A stretch of DNA of 64,000 bases from Sediminicoccus rosea (GCF_033547095.1 NZ_CP137852.1:1729501-1793500), one strand, 5' to 3'. Shown: positions 20,361 to 29,158, counted from the first letter of the stretch. Notes: generated by a model not told the origin, from the letters alone. Translations and numbers: made by a program.

Positions 20361-21194
20361 ATGTGGACCCGTCGCCTGGCGCTCGCCGCGCCGCTTCTCG
20401 CCGCACCCTCCCTCCTGCGCGCCCAACAGGGGCCGCGCTTCGAGCCGGTGCACCGCTTCAACACGCAAGCCGCCCGCCAGGGCGTCTGCGCGGATCGCGA
20501 CCATGTCTATGTCGTGGATGACCGGCTGATCGTGAAATTCACGAAGCAGGGCTTCCGCGAGGTGGCGCGCTTCGAGACCCCGCGCGAGGGGCCGATCATC
20601 CACATGAACAGCCTCTCCTTGCATGACGGGCGGCTGCTGGCGGCCCATTCCAACTATCCGGAGGAGCCGATGCTGTCCTCCGTCGAGATCTTCGACCCGG
20701 CGAACCTCGCCCATCTCGGCAATCATTCCTTCGGGCTGATGCCGGGCAGCCTGACCACCTTCGAATGGAATGGCGGGCATGCCTGGGCGGTCTGGGCCAA
20801 TTACTCCCGCGTCTTCGGCCGCAACCAGCGCCCCTATGGGCACACGCATTGGACGCATCTGACGCGCCTTGCCCCCGACATGCGGCAGACCGCCGGCTGG
20901 TCCTTCCCGGCGGATGTGCTGACGCGGGCGGAACCGATGAGCATCTCGGGCGCCTCCTGGGGGCCCGGCCTGCCGGGTCATCCCGGCCCGCTGCTCTGGT
21001 GCACCGGGCATGACCACAAGGAGGTCTACGCCCTGCGCCTGCCGCGCATGGGCACGCGGCTGGAGCGGGTGGCCACGCTGCCGATCGAGGCGGAGGGCCA
21101 GGCCATCGCCTGGGACACGGCGGAGCCGGACCTGCTCTGGATGATCATCCGCAGCCGGCGGGAGGTGGTCGCGATGCGGCTGGTCGCCGCATGA
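20361..21194 (+). CDS. secreted beta-propeller-like protein, unknown function
   Basis: 277 residues from ATG 20361. The N-terminus MWTRRLALAAPLLAAPSLLRAQ is a signal peptide, with a weak twin-arginine look. The mature part has alternating beta-rich blocks (DHVYVVDDRLIVKFT, DGRLLAAHSNYP, GHAWAVWANYS, PLLWCTGHDHKEVYAL, LLWMIIRSRREVVAM), consistent with a small beta-propeller or lectin-like fold. No catalytic motif is recognised. It lies 58 bp upstream of hiuH on the same strand and may be cotranscribed with the urate genes. Confidence 0.8.
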   Translation: MWTRRLALAAPLLAAPSLLRAQQGPRFEPVHRFNTQAARQGVCADRDHVYVVDDRLIVKFTKQGFREVARFETPREGPIIHMNSLSLHDGRLLAAHSNYPEEPMLSSVEIFDPANLAHLGNHSFGLMPGSLTTFEWNGGHAWAVWANYSRVFGRNQRPYGHTHWTHLTRLAPDMRQTAGWSFPADVLTRAEPMSISGASWGPGLPGHPGPLLWCTGHDHKEVYALRLPRMGTRLERVATLPIEAEGQAIAWDTAEPDLLWMIIRSRREVVAMRLVAA

Positions 21195-21252
21195 ATCCTT
21201 GCCAGCGGATGGGCCACGCGGCAGTTTTCGCAGTGCAACACGAGGTGCCCCG

Positions 21253-21603
21253 ATGAGCCGGCTTTCCACCCACGTCCTCGACACCGCCCACGGCCGGCCC
21301 GGCGCCGGCATGGGTTTCACCCTCTACCGGCTGGAAGGCGAGGCGCGGGTGAAGCTGGCCGAGGGCGTCACCACCGCCGATGGCCGGGCCCCCGGCGAAC
21401 TCCTGCCCGAGGCCAGCTACCGGCCCGGCCGCTACCAGCTGGTCTATCAGGTCGCCGCCTATTTCCGCGCCCAGGGTGTCGCGCTGCCCGAGCCGCCCTT
21501 CCTGGATGAGGTGACGCTGAGCTTCGGCCTCGCGACTGACGCGCATTACCATGTGCCGCTGCTCGTCTCGCCCTTCGGCTACACCAGCTACCGGGGCAGC
21601 TGA
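21253..21603 (+). CDS. hiuH: 5-hydroxyisourate hydrolase
   Basis: 116 residues, the usual size of a transthyretin-related HIU hydrolase. It shows the N-terminal signature LSTHVLDTAHGRPG with the catalytic His and the invariant C-terminal YRGS tetrapeptide; HYHVPLLVSPFGYTSY supplies the second His pair. The enzyme hydrolyses 5-hydroxyisourate, the product of urate oxidation. Its stop overlaps the puuD start by 1 bp (TGATG), tying the two consecutive urate-pathway steps together. Confidence 0.96.
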   Translation: MSRLSTHVLDTAHGRPGAGMGFTLYRLEGEARVKLAEGVTTADGRAPGELLPEASYRPGRYQLVYQVAAYFRAQGVALPEPPFLDEVTLSFGLATDAHYHVPLLVSPFGYTSYRGS

Positions 21604-22790
21604 TGGAACTCGATGCCGCCTATGTGATGGAATGGGCGAACCTGCTGCTGCGCTGGCTGCACATCATCACCGGCATCGCCTGGATCGGGGCGAGCTTCTA
21701 CTTCATCGCCCTCGACAACAGCCTGGAGCCACCGAAGGACGGCAACCCGCTGGTCCGCGGCGAGCAATGGTCACTGCATGGCGGCGGCTTCTACTACAAG
21801 CGCAAATACAAGGGCGCGCCCGAGGCGATGCCCACCACGCTGCACTGGTTCAAGTGGGAAGCCTATTGGACCTGGATGAGCGGCTTCGCGCTCTTCGTGC
21901 TGATCTATTGGGGGCAGGCGAGCACCTACCTGATCGATCCCCAGGTGCTCGACATGCCCGTCTGGCTCGCGATCCTGGTTTCGCTGGCGATGATCGTGGC
22001 GGGCTGGGTCGGCTACGACAGGCTGTGCCGGCGCATCCCGGATGAGCGGCGCCTGCTGCTGGCGGGCTCCGGCCTCCTGGTCGTGCTGGCGCTGATCGCG
22101 ACGCACATCTTCTCCGGGCGCGGCGCCTTCCTGCTGATCGGCGCCATCACCGGCACCATCATGGTGGCCAACGTCGCGATGGTGATCATCCCCGGCCAGA
22201 AGAAGATGGTGAAGTCCATCGAGGCGGGTGAGGCGCCGGACCCGATCCATGGCCAGCGCGGCATGCAGCGCAGCGTGCACAACACCTACCTCACGCTGCC
22301 CGTGCTGCTGCTGATGATCAGCCCGCATTACCCGATGCTCTATCAGCACCGGTTCAACTGGCTGGTGCTGATCCTGATCTTCGTCGCGGGCGCGCTGATC
22401 CGGCAGTTCTTCGTGCTGCGCCATTCGGGCCGCTCCAACTGGGCGCTGCCGGTGGGGGGCGTGGTGGCGCTGGGCCTGCTGGCCCTGCTGGTGGCGCCGC
22501 GGCCGGATCCGCGCTTCGCGGGCGCCGAGGTGCCGGCCTTCGAGGAGGTTCAGGCGATCATGGCCAGCCGCTGCGCCGCCTGCCACGCCGCGCGGCCGAG
22601 CTTCGAGGGGATCGCCGCGGCCCCCAAGGGCGTGCTGCTGGACAACCCCGCGCAGATCCGCCGCTGGGCGGCGGCGACGCGCCAGCAGGTGCAGACCGAG
22701 GCGATGCCGCCCGGGAATGTGACGGAGCTGACCGACGCGGAGCGCGCGAAGATCATCGCCTGGGTCGCGGCGGGTGCGCCCGCGCGCTGA
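21603..22790 (+). CDS. puuD: urate hydroxylase PuuD
   Basis: 395 residues. About eight transmembrane segments form a membrane domain starting with WLHIITGIAWIGASFYFIALD, followed by a periplasmic c-type cytochrome domain whose haem site is CAACH near residue 323 (MASRCAACHAARPSFEG). PuuD-type proteins oxidise urate to 5-hydroxyisourate at the cytoplasmic membrane and pass electrons to the respiratory chain instead of making peroxide. Pairing with hiuH by stop-start overlap supports the assignment. Confidence 0.95.
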   Translation: MELDAAYVMEWANLLLRWLHIITGIAWIGASFYFIALDNSLEPPKDGNPLVRGEQWSLHGGGFYYKRKYKGAPEAMPTTLHWFKWEAYWTWMSGFALFVLIYWGQASTYLIDPQVLDMPVWLAILVSLAMIVAGWVGYDRLCRRIPDERRLLLAGSGLLVVLALIATHIFSGRGAFLLIGAITGTIMVANVAMVIIPGQKKMVKSIEAGEAPDPIHGQRGMQRSVHNTYLTLPVLLLMISPHYPMLYQHRFNWLVLILIFVAGALIRQFFVLRHSGRSNWALPVGGVVALGLLALLVAPRPDPRFAGAEVPAFEEVQAIMASRCAACHAARPSFEGIAAAPKGVLLDNPAQIRRWAAATRQQVQTEAMPPGNVTELTDAERAKIIAWVAAGAPAR

Positions 22791-22846
22791 GGCGCGCCAG
22801 GTTGGCCCGCGCTGAGGCGCGCCAGGTTGGCCCGCGCTGAGGCGCG
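22784..22846. repeat. 25-bp tandem repeat carrying the puuD stop codon
   Basis: The unit GCTGAGGCGCGCCAGGTTGGCCCGC-like is repeated with a 25-bp period; TGA stops fall at 22788, 22813 and 22838. Two full copies plus a partial third fill the space between puuD and the convergent DUF1501 gene. Each copy contains the 8-bp palindrome GGCGCGCC (third copy changed). Confidence 0.9.
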
Positions 22847-22847
22847 T

Positions 22848-24038
22848 TCAGCTCTCCGCGCGCAGCAGGCCGCGCAGCGGCGGCGCATCCTCGCTGTCGG
22901 GGAAGGCATGGGCGAGGGCGGCGGGGCTGAGACCCAGATGCTGCGCCAGCAGGCCCTTGGCGATGCGCCGCTGGTCCAGCGTCGGCATCAGGTCCCGGTT
23001 CTCGAAGAGCCGGCCCTGCGCCAGGCCCGGCCAGTCGGCGATGACGCGGCCGCCGCGGACGGCGCCGCCCAGCACGAAGGCGACGCCGCCCGTGCCGTGG
23101 TCCGTGCCGGCGGTGCCGTTGATGCGCGCGGTGCGACCGAACTCGGTCAGCACCAGCACGGCGGTCTCGGCCCAGGCGGGCCCGAGACTGGCCTGGAGCG
23201 CCGCCATGCCGGCATCGAGCGCGCCGAGCGGGCCCAGCAGCCGCGCCGCCTGCCCCGCATGCGTGTCCCAGCCGCCCAGCTCGAGGGCGGCGACGCGCGG
23301 CCCGCGCTCGGCCGCGAGCAGGCGGCCGGCCGCGCCGGTCAGGGCGACGAAGGGATGGGTGCGCGGCGGCGCCGGCTCCTGGCCGGCCAGGATGGCGGCG
23401 GTGAAGCCGCGCGCGCGCAGCCCCTCGGCGAAGGGCGCGCCGAGCACCGGGTCCTCGCCGTGCCATTCGGCGAGGCGGGCCAGGATCTCCGGCTCGGCCT
23501 GGGTGCGGCCGACCGGGGCGTAGCTGCCGACGCGCACGGCACCGCGCAGCAGCAGCGGCACGTTGAGCCCGGCGGCCAGGCCACGCCGCACGCCCTCCGC
23601 CGTCGCGAGCTGTGCGGCCAGCGCGCGGTTCAGCCAGCCATCGGGCAGGCGGCGGGTCGCGCCCATCTCCATGAAGTCCTGCGCCTGGAAATGGCTGCGG
23701 CTGCGCCAGGGGCCGGCCACCGCATGCAGCATCAGCGCCTGGTCCTGCCGGTAGAGCGCGTGCAGATGCGGCAGGGCCGGGTGCAGCCCGTAATGGCCGC
23801 CGAGGTCGAGCACGCCGCCCTCCTGCCCCGGTTCGGGCAGGGCGAGCGGGCCGCGCAGCGCCGCGAGGTCGGCATCGCCATAGGGCTGCACCGCGGAGAG
23901 GCCGTCGAGCGCGCCGCGCAGCAGCACGACGACGAGGCGGCGATCACTGGCCGGCCCGGCGGCGACGGCGAGGCGCGAACGGCCGAGCGTGACGGCGCCG
24001 GCGAGGCCGAGCAGGAAGGAACGACGTCGCAAGATCAT
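22848..24038 (-). CDS. DUF1501 protein, twin-arginine secreted
   Basis: 396 residues beginning with a clear Tat signal (LRRRSFLLGLAGAVTLG). The body has alkaline-phosphatase-superfamily features of DUF1501: LVVVLLRGALDGLSAV near the N-terminus, LGGWDTHAGQAARLL in the middle, and EFGRTARINGTAGTDHGTGG with metal-ligand His and Asp residues. The function of this family is unknown, but it is nearly always paired with DUF1800, as here; the two genes are 19 bp apart on the minus strand. Confidence 0.92.
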   Translation of the reverse strand: MILRRRSFLLGLAGAVTLGRSRLAVAAGPASDRRLVVVLLRGALDGLSAVQPYGDADLAALRGPLALPEPGQEGGVLDLGGHYGLHPALPHLHALYRQDQALMLHAVAGPWRSRSHFQAQDFMEMGATRRLPDGWLNRALAAQLATAEGVRRGLAAGLNVPLLLRGAVRVGSYAPVGRTQAEPEILARLAEWHGEDPVLGAPFAEGLRARGFTAAILAGQEPAPPRTHPFVALTGAAGRLLAAERGPRVAALELGGWDTHAGQAARLLGPLGALDAGMAALQASLGPAWAETAVLVLTEFGRTARINGTAGTDHGTGGVAFVLGGAVRGGRVIADWPGLAQGRLFENRDLMPTLDQRRIAKGLLAQHLGLSPAALAHAFPDSEDAPPLRGLLRAES

Positions 24039-24057
24039 GGGCAGGACTCCCCGCTGG

Positions 24058-25347
24058 TCATCGACGTTGCGCCTCGGGACTGGCGAGGACCAGCAGCACG
24101 GCCTCCTGCAGGGAGCCCGCGCGGCGCGCCGCCGTCACCGTCTCGGCCCGGGCGAGGGGGCCGAGGAAGGCCTCGACCATCTGGGCGAGCGGCAGGCGCT
24201 GGCCGAGTTCGGCCCGGGCGGAGAGCTCATTGGCCCAGTCCACCCGCCGCATGAGCTGTTCCGGCGCCGCCCAGGCCCCCGCCTCGTCGGGCCAGCCGAT
24301 CGGCGCGGGCGGCGTCCAGAGCCGCTGGTTGAGCCGGGCCAGCGTGGTGAGCAGGGCGGGGGCGGACTGCGCCGGCTCGCCCAGGCCGCGCAGGACGGCG
24401 ATCGCGTAGTCCTGCGCCGAGCGGATCTTGGTGAGCGGCTGCCAGGCGGCGGGCTCGGCGATCACGGCCCGCGCGGCCGCGGAGAGATCGCCCTGCGTAT
24501 CGCGCAGCGCCGCCTCCAGCCGGGCGACCGCCGCGGGGGGCGGGTCGTCGGCGATGAAATGCCGGGCGAGCTTCTGCGCCAGGGCGCGATGCGTGGAGGG
24601 GTGCCGCGCGAGGAAGCGCAGCGCCAGCACGCCGCCCTCCTTGCCCTCGGGGAATTCCTGCCCGAGCACGGTCTTCGGCCCGGGCTCATGCGCGTCCGGC
24701 CGGAACACGGCGCCGGCCGATTCCCCCGCGCCGGCCCCGCGGCCGATGGACCAGCCGGTGAGCACCTGGGCGAGGGCGGTGACGTCGGCCTGGGTGTAGC
24801 CCGCCGCCGGGGTGACGCTGTGCAGCTCCAGGCATTCCCGCGCCAGGTTCTCGTTCAGGCCGCGGTTGCGCCGCTGCCCGGCGCGGCTGCGCGGCCCGAT
24901 GGAGGCGGACTGGTCGAGATAGGCGAGCATGGCCGGGTGCTGGTAGGCGGCCAGCAGCAGGTCCTCGAAGCGGCCGAAGACATGCGAGCGGATCGCCGTC
25001 TGATGGAAATGGCCGGAGAAGCCGATCAGGATGCCGCCGCGCCGGCTGATGGCGAAATGGTTGCTCCAGAACTCGCACCAGCGCTCGGCGAAGGGGGCGT
25101 CCGTCGTCAGCATGCGGGTGGCCCAGGCGCGGCTATCCGCCTCGGCGAGGCTGTTCCGCAGGCGGGCGGAGCCCTGGCGGTCGGTCTCGTTCAGGATGAC
25201 GCGGATGTCGTCGAGGCTCGGGCCCTCGATGGCGTCGAGCGGCCGGACCTGCGCCAGGAGCCACGCCCGCGGGTCATCCGGGACAGGCGCCCCGGGCCGG
25301 GCTCCGAGGCCGAACCGGATCGCGGCATGGGCGGCGGCTGGAGTCAT
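24058..25347 (-). CDS. DUF1800 protein
   Basis: 429 residues from ATG 25347 (MTPAAAHAAIRFGLG), which gives the usual DUF1800 N-terminus; a much longer upstream reading frame overlaps the real barbiturase gene and is rejected. Typical elements are WCEFWSNHFAIS, DLLLAAYQHPAMLAYLDQ, RNRGLNENLARECLELHSV and YTQADVTALAQVLTGW. No catalytic residues are established for the family. It is upstream of and probably cotranscribed with the DUF1501 gene, whose product is exported via Tat. Confidence 0.92.
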   Translation of the reverse strand: MTPAAAHAAIRFGLGARPGAPVPDDPRAWLLAQVRPLDAIEGPSLDDIRVILNETDRQGSARLRNSLAEADSRAWATRMLTTDAPFAERWCEFWSNHFAISRRGGILIGFSGHFHQTAIRSHVFGRFEDLLLAAYQHPAMLAYLDQSASIGPRSRAGQRRNRGLNENLARECLELHSVTPAAGYTQADVTALAQVLTGWSIGRGAGAGESAGAVFRPDAHEPGPKTVLGQEFPEGKEGGVLALRFLARHPSTHRALAQKLARHFIADDPPPAAVARLEAALRDTQGDLSAAARAVIAEPAAWQPLTKIRSAQDYAIAVLRGLGEPAQSAPALLTTLARLNQRLWTPPAPIGWPDEAGAWAAPEQLMRRVDWANELSARAELGQRLPLAQMVEAFLGPLARAETVTAARRAGSLQEAVLLVLASPEAQRR

Positions 25348-25459
25348 GCAGTCTGCATAGCATCGCGCCATTCCGCTGTCTGGCGACAAAGTGTTTCCGC
25401 CCGGCGCATGCTTCTCAGCGCCCGGCCAAGGGTGACAGGATGCAGGCAGAGAGGCCCGC

Positions 25460-26491
25460 ATGACCGCCGTCTTCCCCATCCGCCTGCCCATGGCGGCCCC
25501 CGACGACCTCGGCGCCTTCGAGGCGATGCTGGAGGATGGCCGCCTGGACCCGGCGGAGATCATCTCCGTCTGGTGCAAGACACGCGGCAACGGCCTGCGC
25601 AACGACTTCACCAAGCCCTGGGTGGACCTGCTGCTGCGGCTCTCCATCGGCCGGCGGCTCGGCCTCACGGAGCAGGCGGTGGCCGAGCGCGTGCCCATCC
25701 TCGTCTCGGGCGGGGCGGAGGGCGCGGTCTCGCCGCATCTCGTCATCTGGTCACGCGGGCGGCCGGCAGGACAGGGGCTGCTGGCGGCGGTGGAGCGCGC
25801 GCTGGTGGCGCCGGCCGACCAGGGGACCGTGCTGCACGCGATGGCGACGGCCGCCATGGTGCGCGCGGCCGTGGCGGGCCTCGGCCTGACCGACCCCGCG
25901 CAGGTGGGGCTCGTGCTGGTGCGCGCCCCCGCCCAAGCCGAACGCGCGGGACATGACGTGCGGGTGCGCGTGGCGGCGGCGCAGGGCGTGGCCCTGGCAC
26001 TCGGGCAGATCGGGGCCATCGCGCTCGACGATCCGGACAGCTTCGCGCATGGCGCCTTCGTGGTGGCGCGGCATGACGGGCCGGCGCAGCAGGTGCTGCT
26101 GCTGGCGAACGGCCCGGGCGGTGATGCGCGCGCGGCGATCGCGAGCGGAATCCTCGAAGACCCGCTGGATTCACCGGGGGCGGCCGCCATCCTCGCGCGG
26201 CTCGGCCTCGTCGCCGCGCCGCAGCTGGCACCCCGGGACGCCGCGCGCGTGCTGGCGGTGATCTCCAAGGGCGATGCGCCGCGGGACGGGCTGATCCGCG
26301 GCCTGCCGCACGCCATGCACCTCGACAATGACGTGGCCATGCATCGCCATGCGCGCGCCGCCTATGGCGCGATGCTGGGCGCCGTGACCGGCCATGGCGC
26401 CGTGCTGGTCTCGGGGGGCGCCGAGGCGCAGGGCCCGCCCGATGGCGGCTTCGCCGCCTTCATCGCCGCCACCGCAGGAGACAGCGCATGA
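25460..26491 (+). CDS. ring-opening amidohydrolase, barbiturase/cyanuric acid hydrolase family
   Basis: 343 residues. The threefold-repeat architecture of AtzD/barbiturase shows as three similar blocks, each carrying a Lys and Ser-containing signature: WCKTRGNGLRND with LVSGGAEGAVSPH, a central block near RVRVAAAQGVALALGQIG, and a third with ISKGDAPRDG and VLVSGGAEAQGPPDGG. The C-terminal AAYGAMLGAVTGHGAVLVSGG is characteristic. Family members open the cyanuric acid or barbiturate ring. Pyrimidine oxidation products are the more natural substrate. The stop overlaps the next gene by 4 bp. Confidence 0.9.
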   Translation: MTAVFPIRLPMAAPDDLGAFEAMLEDGRLDPAEIISVWCKTRGNGLRNDFTKPWVDLLLRLSIGRRLGLTEQAVAERVPILVSGGAEGAVSPHLVIWSRGRPAGQGLLAAVERALVAPADQGTVLHAMATAAMVRAAVAGLGLTDPAQVGLVLVRAPAQAERAGHDVRVRVAAAQGVALALGQIGAIALDDPDSFAHGAFVVARHDGPAQQVLLLANGPGGDARAAIASGILEDPLDSPGAAAILARLGLVAAPQLAPRDAARVLAVISKGDAPRDGLIRGLPHAMHLDNDVAMHRHARAAYGAMLGAVTGHGAVLVSGGAEAQGPPDGGFAAFIAATAGDSA

Positions 26492-27483
26492 GTGCCGTAC
26501 CCGTGATTGACCTGAGCCCGATCCGCGGCACGGACGCCGCCGCCATCACGGCACTCGGGCGCAAGGTGGATGCGGCCTGCCGCGAGATCGGCTTCCTGAT
26601 CGTCGAGGGGCATGGCGTGTCGCCCGACCTGATCGCCGAGGTCCGCCGGGAATCCCATGCCTTCTTTGACCTGCCGGAGGCGGAGAAGCTCGCCGTCCGC
26701 CCGCCGCCGGGCACCATGCTGCGCGGCTATACGCCGCCCGAGACCAACACGCTCGCCCGCTCGCGCGGCGTCGAGACGCCGCCCGACATGCGCTCGCTCT
26801 TCTCGATGGGGCGGCCCGAGGCGGATGGCACCCAATATGCCGACATCCCCGAGGCCAGGCCCTTCTACCAGCCCAATCTCTGGCCCGGGCGGCCCGCCGG
26901 GCTGCGGCCCGCCTTCACCGCCTATTTCCGCGAGATGGAGCGGCTCTCCACCGAGATCATGCGCGCCTTCGCCGTGGGGCTCGGTCTGCCGGTCGGCTTC
27001 TTCGACGACAAGATCGACAATCACTTCGCCGCGCTCCATGCGCTGCATTACGGCGCGCGGACGACGCCCGCGGCGCCGGGGCAGCTGCGTGCCGGCGCGC
27101 ATAGCGACTTTGGCAGCCTCACCATCCTGATGCCGCCGGCCGAGGGTGGCATGGGACTCGAGGTGCAGCGGCCCGACGGCAGCTTCGCGCCGGTCGAGCC
27201 GCCGCCCGGCGCCTATGTCATCAACATCGGCGACCTGATGCAGCAATGGACCAATGAGCGCTGGGTCAGCACCGTGCACCGCGTGGTGAATCCGGAAGGG
27301 GAGGGCTGGGCCAAGCCGCGCCTCTCGCTCGGCTTCTTCTGCCACCCGAACTACGATGCGCCGGTCGAGGCGCTGCCCGGCACGGTGCCGGCGGGCGAGG
27401 CGCCCAGGCATGCGCCGGTGCTGGCCGGCGTCTATATGAACCAGAAGATCTCCGCCGTGCGCCGCCCGGTGGCAACAAGCTGA
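26488..27483 (+). CDS. isopenicillin-N-synthase-like 2-oxoglutarate/Fe(II) oxygenase
   Basis: 331 residues. The N-terminal DIOX_N-like segment (VIDLSPIRGTDAAA, CREIGFLIVEGHGV, FFDLPEAEKLAV) precedes the jelly-roll domain. The iron facial triad is visible as H-x-D in AGAHSDFGSLTIL and the distal His in STVHRVVNP, with the 2-oxoglutarate Arg in KPRLSLGFF. Such enzymes hydroxylate or ring-modify small molecules. Overlap with the barbiturase gene suggests that the two act in one heterocycle-degradation pathway; the substrate is inferred only from context. Confidence 0.9.
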   Translation: MSAVPVIDLSPIRGTDAAAITALGRKVDAACREIGFLIVEGHGVSPDLIAEVRRESHAFFDLPEAEKLAVRPPPGTMLRGYTPPETNTLARSRGVETPPDMRSLFSMGRPEADGTQYADIPEARPFYQPNLWPGRPAGLRPAFTAYFREMERLSTEIMRAFAVGLGLPVGFFDDKIDNHFAALHALHYGARTTPAAPGQLRAGAHSDFGSLTILMPPAEGGMGLEVQRPDGSFAPVEPPPGAYVINIGDLMQQWTNERWVSTVHRVVNPEGEGWAKPRLSLGFFCHPNYDAPVEALPGTVPAGEAPRHAPVLAGVYMNQKISAVRRPVATS

Positions 27484-27519
27484 GCCGGCACGCAGACCGG
27501 CCCCCGAGGAGGACACATC

Positions 27520-27843
27520 ATGCGACGCCTGATCCTGGCGCTTGCGCTCTCACTGCCCGCGGGCCTCGCCGGCGCGCAGGGCGGCGGGCTGCAGCCGCAC
27601 AATCTCTACAGCTCGACGCGCAACCAGGCGGACCTCGCCACCATGCGCCGGCTGATCGCCTGCGGCATCCAGGTCGCTGCCGAGGACAGCAATTTCTATG
27701 AGGGGCTGGCGTCCGGCTTCTACGTCGTGATCTCGGACCCGCTGCCCTCGCGCGCTGCGGCGGAGGCGCAGCTGGCCCGTGCCAAGGATTGCGGCGTGAC
27801 GGGCCAGGTGCGGATGGTGCGTCGGCGCATCGCGCCGCACTAA
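27520..27843 (+). CDS. small secreted protein with SPOR-like C-terminus
   Basis: 107 residues. The N-terminal 20 residues (MRRLILALALSLPAGLAGAQ) form a signal peptide. The mature part has two Cys (IACGIQ and KDCGVT), which could form a disulfide, and a beta-alpha-beta pattern FYVVISDPLPSRAAAEAQLARAKDCGV like SPOR domains that bind denuded peptidoglycan. The fold call is inference from pattern only. The gene ends in the first unit of a 27-bp tandem repeat and is 36 bp after the oxygenase gene. Confidence 0.65.
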   Translation: MRRLILALALSLPAGLAGAQGGGLQPHNLYSSTRNQADLATMRRLIACGIQVAAEDSNFYEGLASGFYVVISDPLPSRAAAEAQLARAKDCGVTGQVRMVRRRIAPH

Positions 27844-27920
27844 CCTAAGAGGCGCATCGCGCCGCACTAACCTAAGAGGCGCATCCCGCCGCACTGAGCT
27901 AAGAGGCGCATCGCGCCGCG
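27823..27920. repeat. 27-bp tandem repeat spanning a gene's stop codon
   Basis: Four copies start near 27823, 27850, 27877 and 27904. The unit AGGCGCATCGCGCCGCACT, then AACCTAAG, holds a GGCGC-ATC-GCGCC hairpin. The first copy encodes the last residues and TAA stop of the secreted protein; the third has one G-to-C change in the stem and the fourth is truncated. It fills the gap before convergent prpF. Confidence 0.9.
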
Positions 27921-27942
27921 CTGGATCCAGCGGCGCCGCGTG

Positions 27943-29124
27943 TCACCCGCTGAAGGGAACGTGCACCCGGCCTTCCATGAGCACCCGCGCGCTGCGGCTC
28001 ATGATCGCCTTGGTCACGGTCCATTGCCCATCCACCAGCTGCGCCTTGGAGCCGACACGCAGCGTGCCCGAGGGGTGGCCGAAGCGCACCGCCTCGCGAT
28101 CGCCCCCGCCGGCGGCCAGGTTCACCAGCGTTCCGGGCACGCAGCCGGCCGTCGCGATCGCGACCGAGGCGGTCCCCATCATCGCGTGGTGCAGCTTGCC
28201 CATGGACATGGCGCGCACCAGCAGGTCCACGTCGCCGGCGCCGATCTTCTTGCCGCTGGAGGCGGTGTAGTCCCTCGGCGGCGCGACCCAGGCGACCTTG
28301 GGCGTGTGCTGGCGGCCGGCCGCCTCCTCGACGGACTTGATCAGCCCCATGCGCAGCGCGCCATGCGCGCGGATGGTCTCGAGCTTCGCGAGCAGCGCGG
28401 GGTCGCCATTGATGTCGTCCTGCAGCTCGGTGCCCGTGAAGCCCAACGCCTCGGCATTCAGGAAGATGGTGGGGATGCCGGAATTGATCATGGTCGCCTG
28501 GAAGCTGCCGATGCCGGGCACCTCCAGCACGTCCACCAGCTGGCCGGTCGGGAACATCGAGCCGCCATCGGCGTCATCCGCCGGGTCCATGAATTCGAGC
28601 CGCACCTCGGCCGCCGGGAAGGTGACGCCGTCCAGCTCGAAATCGCCGGTCTCCTGCACCTCGCCCGCCGTCATCGGCACATGGGAGATGATGGTCTTGC
28701 CGATATTCGCCTGCCAGATGCGGACGATGGCGATGCCGTCCCGCGGCACGCGGGCCGGGTCGATCAGACCGTTGCGGATGGCGAAGGGGCCGACGGCGGC
28801 GGTGAGGTTGCCGCAGTTGCCGCTCCAATCCACGAAGGGCTTGTCGATGGAGACCTGGCCGAAGAGGTAGTCAACATCGTGATCCGGCCGCGTGCTGCGG
28901 CTCAGGATTACCGACTTGCTGGTGCTCGACGTGGCCGCACCCATGCCGTCGGTCTGCTTGCCATAGGGGTCGGGGCTGCCGATGACGCGCATCAGCAGCC
29001 GGTCCCGCGCGGGGCCGGGCTGCTGCGCGACTTCGGGCAGGTCCTGCAGCACGAAGAAGACGCCCTTGCTGGTGCCGCCCCGCATGTAGGTGGCGGGGAT
29101 ACGGATCTGGGGTGCGTGGGCCAT
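27943..29124 (-). CDS. prpF: 2-methylaconitate cis-trans isomerase PrpF
   Basis: 393 residues. PrpF belongs to the diaminopimelate-epimerase-like fold and isomerises the 2-methylaconitate made by AcnD. Signatures include RIPATYMRGGTSKGVFF at the N-terminus (Lys-containing), DYLFGQVSIDKPFVDWSGNCGNLTAAVG with the Cys region in the middle, and TASVAIATAGCVPGTLVN near the C-terminus. It lies 34 bp downstream of acnD on the same strand, the usual order in the 2-methylcitrate pathway. Confidence 0.93.
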   Translation of the reverse strand: MAHAPQIRIPATYMRGGTSKGVFFVLQDLPEVAQQPGPARDRLLMRVIGSPDPYGKQTDGMGAATSSTSKSVILSRSTRPDHDVDYLFGQVSIDKPFVDWSGNCGNLTAAVGPFAIRNGLIDPARVPRDGIAIVRIWQANIGKTIISHVPMTAGEVQETGDFELDGVTFPAAEVRLEFMDPADDADGGSMFPTGQLVDVLEVPGIGSFQATMINSGIPTIFLNAEALGFTGTELQDDINGDPALLAKLETIRAHGALRMGLIKSVEEAAGRQHTPKVAWVAPPRDYTASSGKKIGAGDVDLLVRAMSMGKLHHAMMGTASVAIATAGCVPGTLVNLAAGGGDREAVRFGHPSGTLRVGSKAQLVDGQWTVTKAIMSRSARVLMEGRVHVPFSG

Positions 29125-29158
29125 GGGTGCGTCCTGCGCGATGGTTCGGTGGTTCGGG

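Noticed and set aside
17724-21194. 1156-residue open frame on the plus strand
   Set aside because: Most of it is antisense to serA and the M20 hydrolase; it is His/Arg/Gly-rich shadow. Only the final part from 20361 is a real gene.
24058-26340. 760-residue minus-strand frame
   Set aside because: The first 331 residues lie antisense to the barbiturase gene; only the DUF1800 part from 25347 has family motifs.
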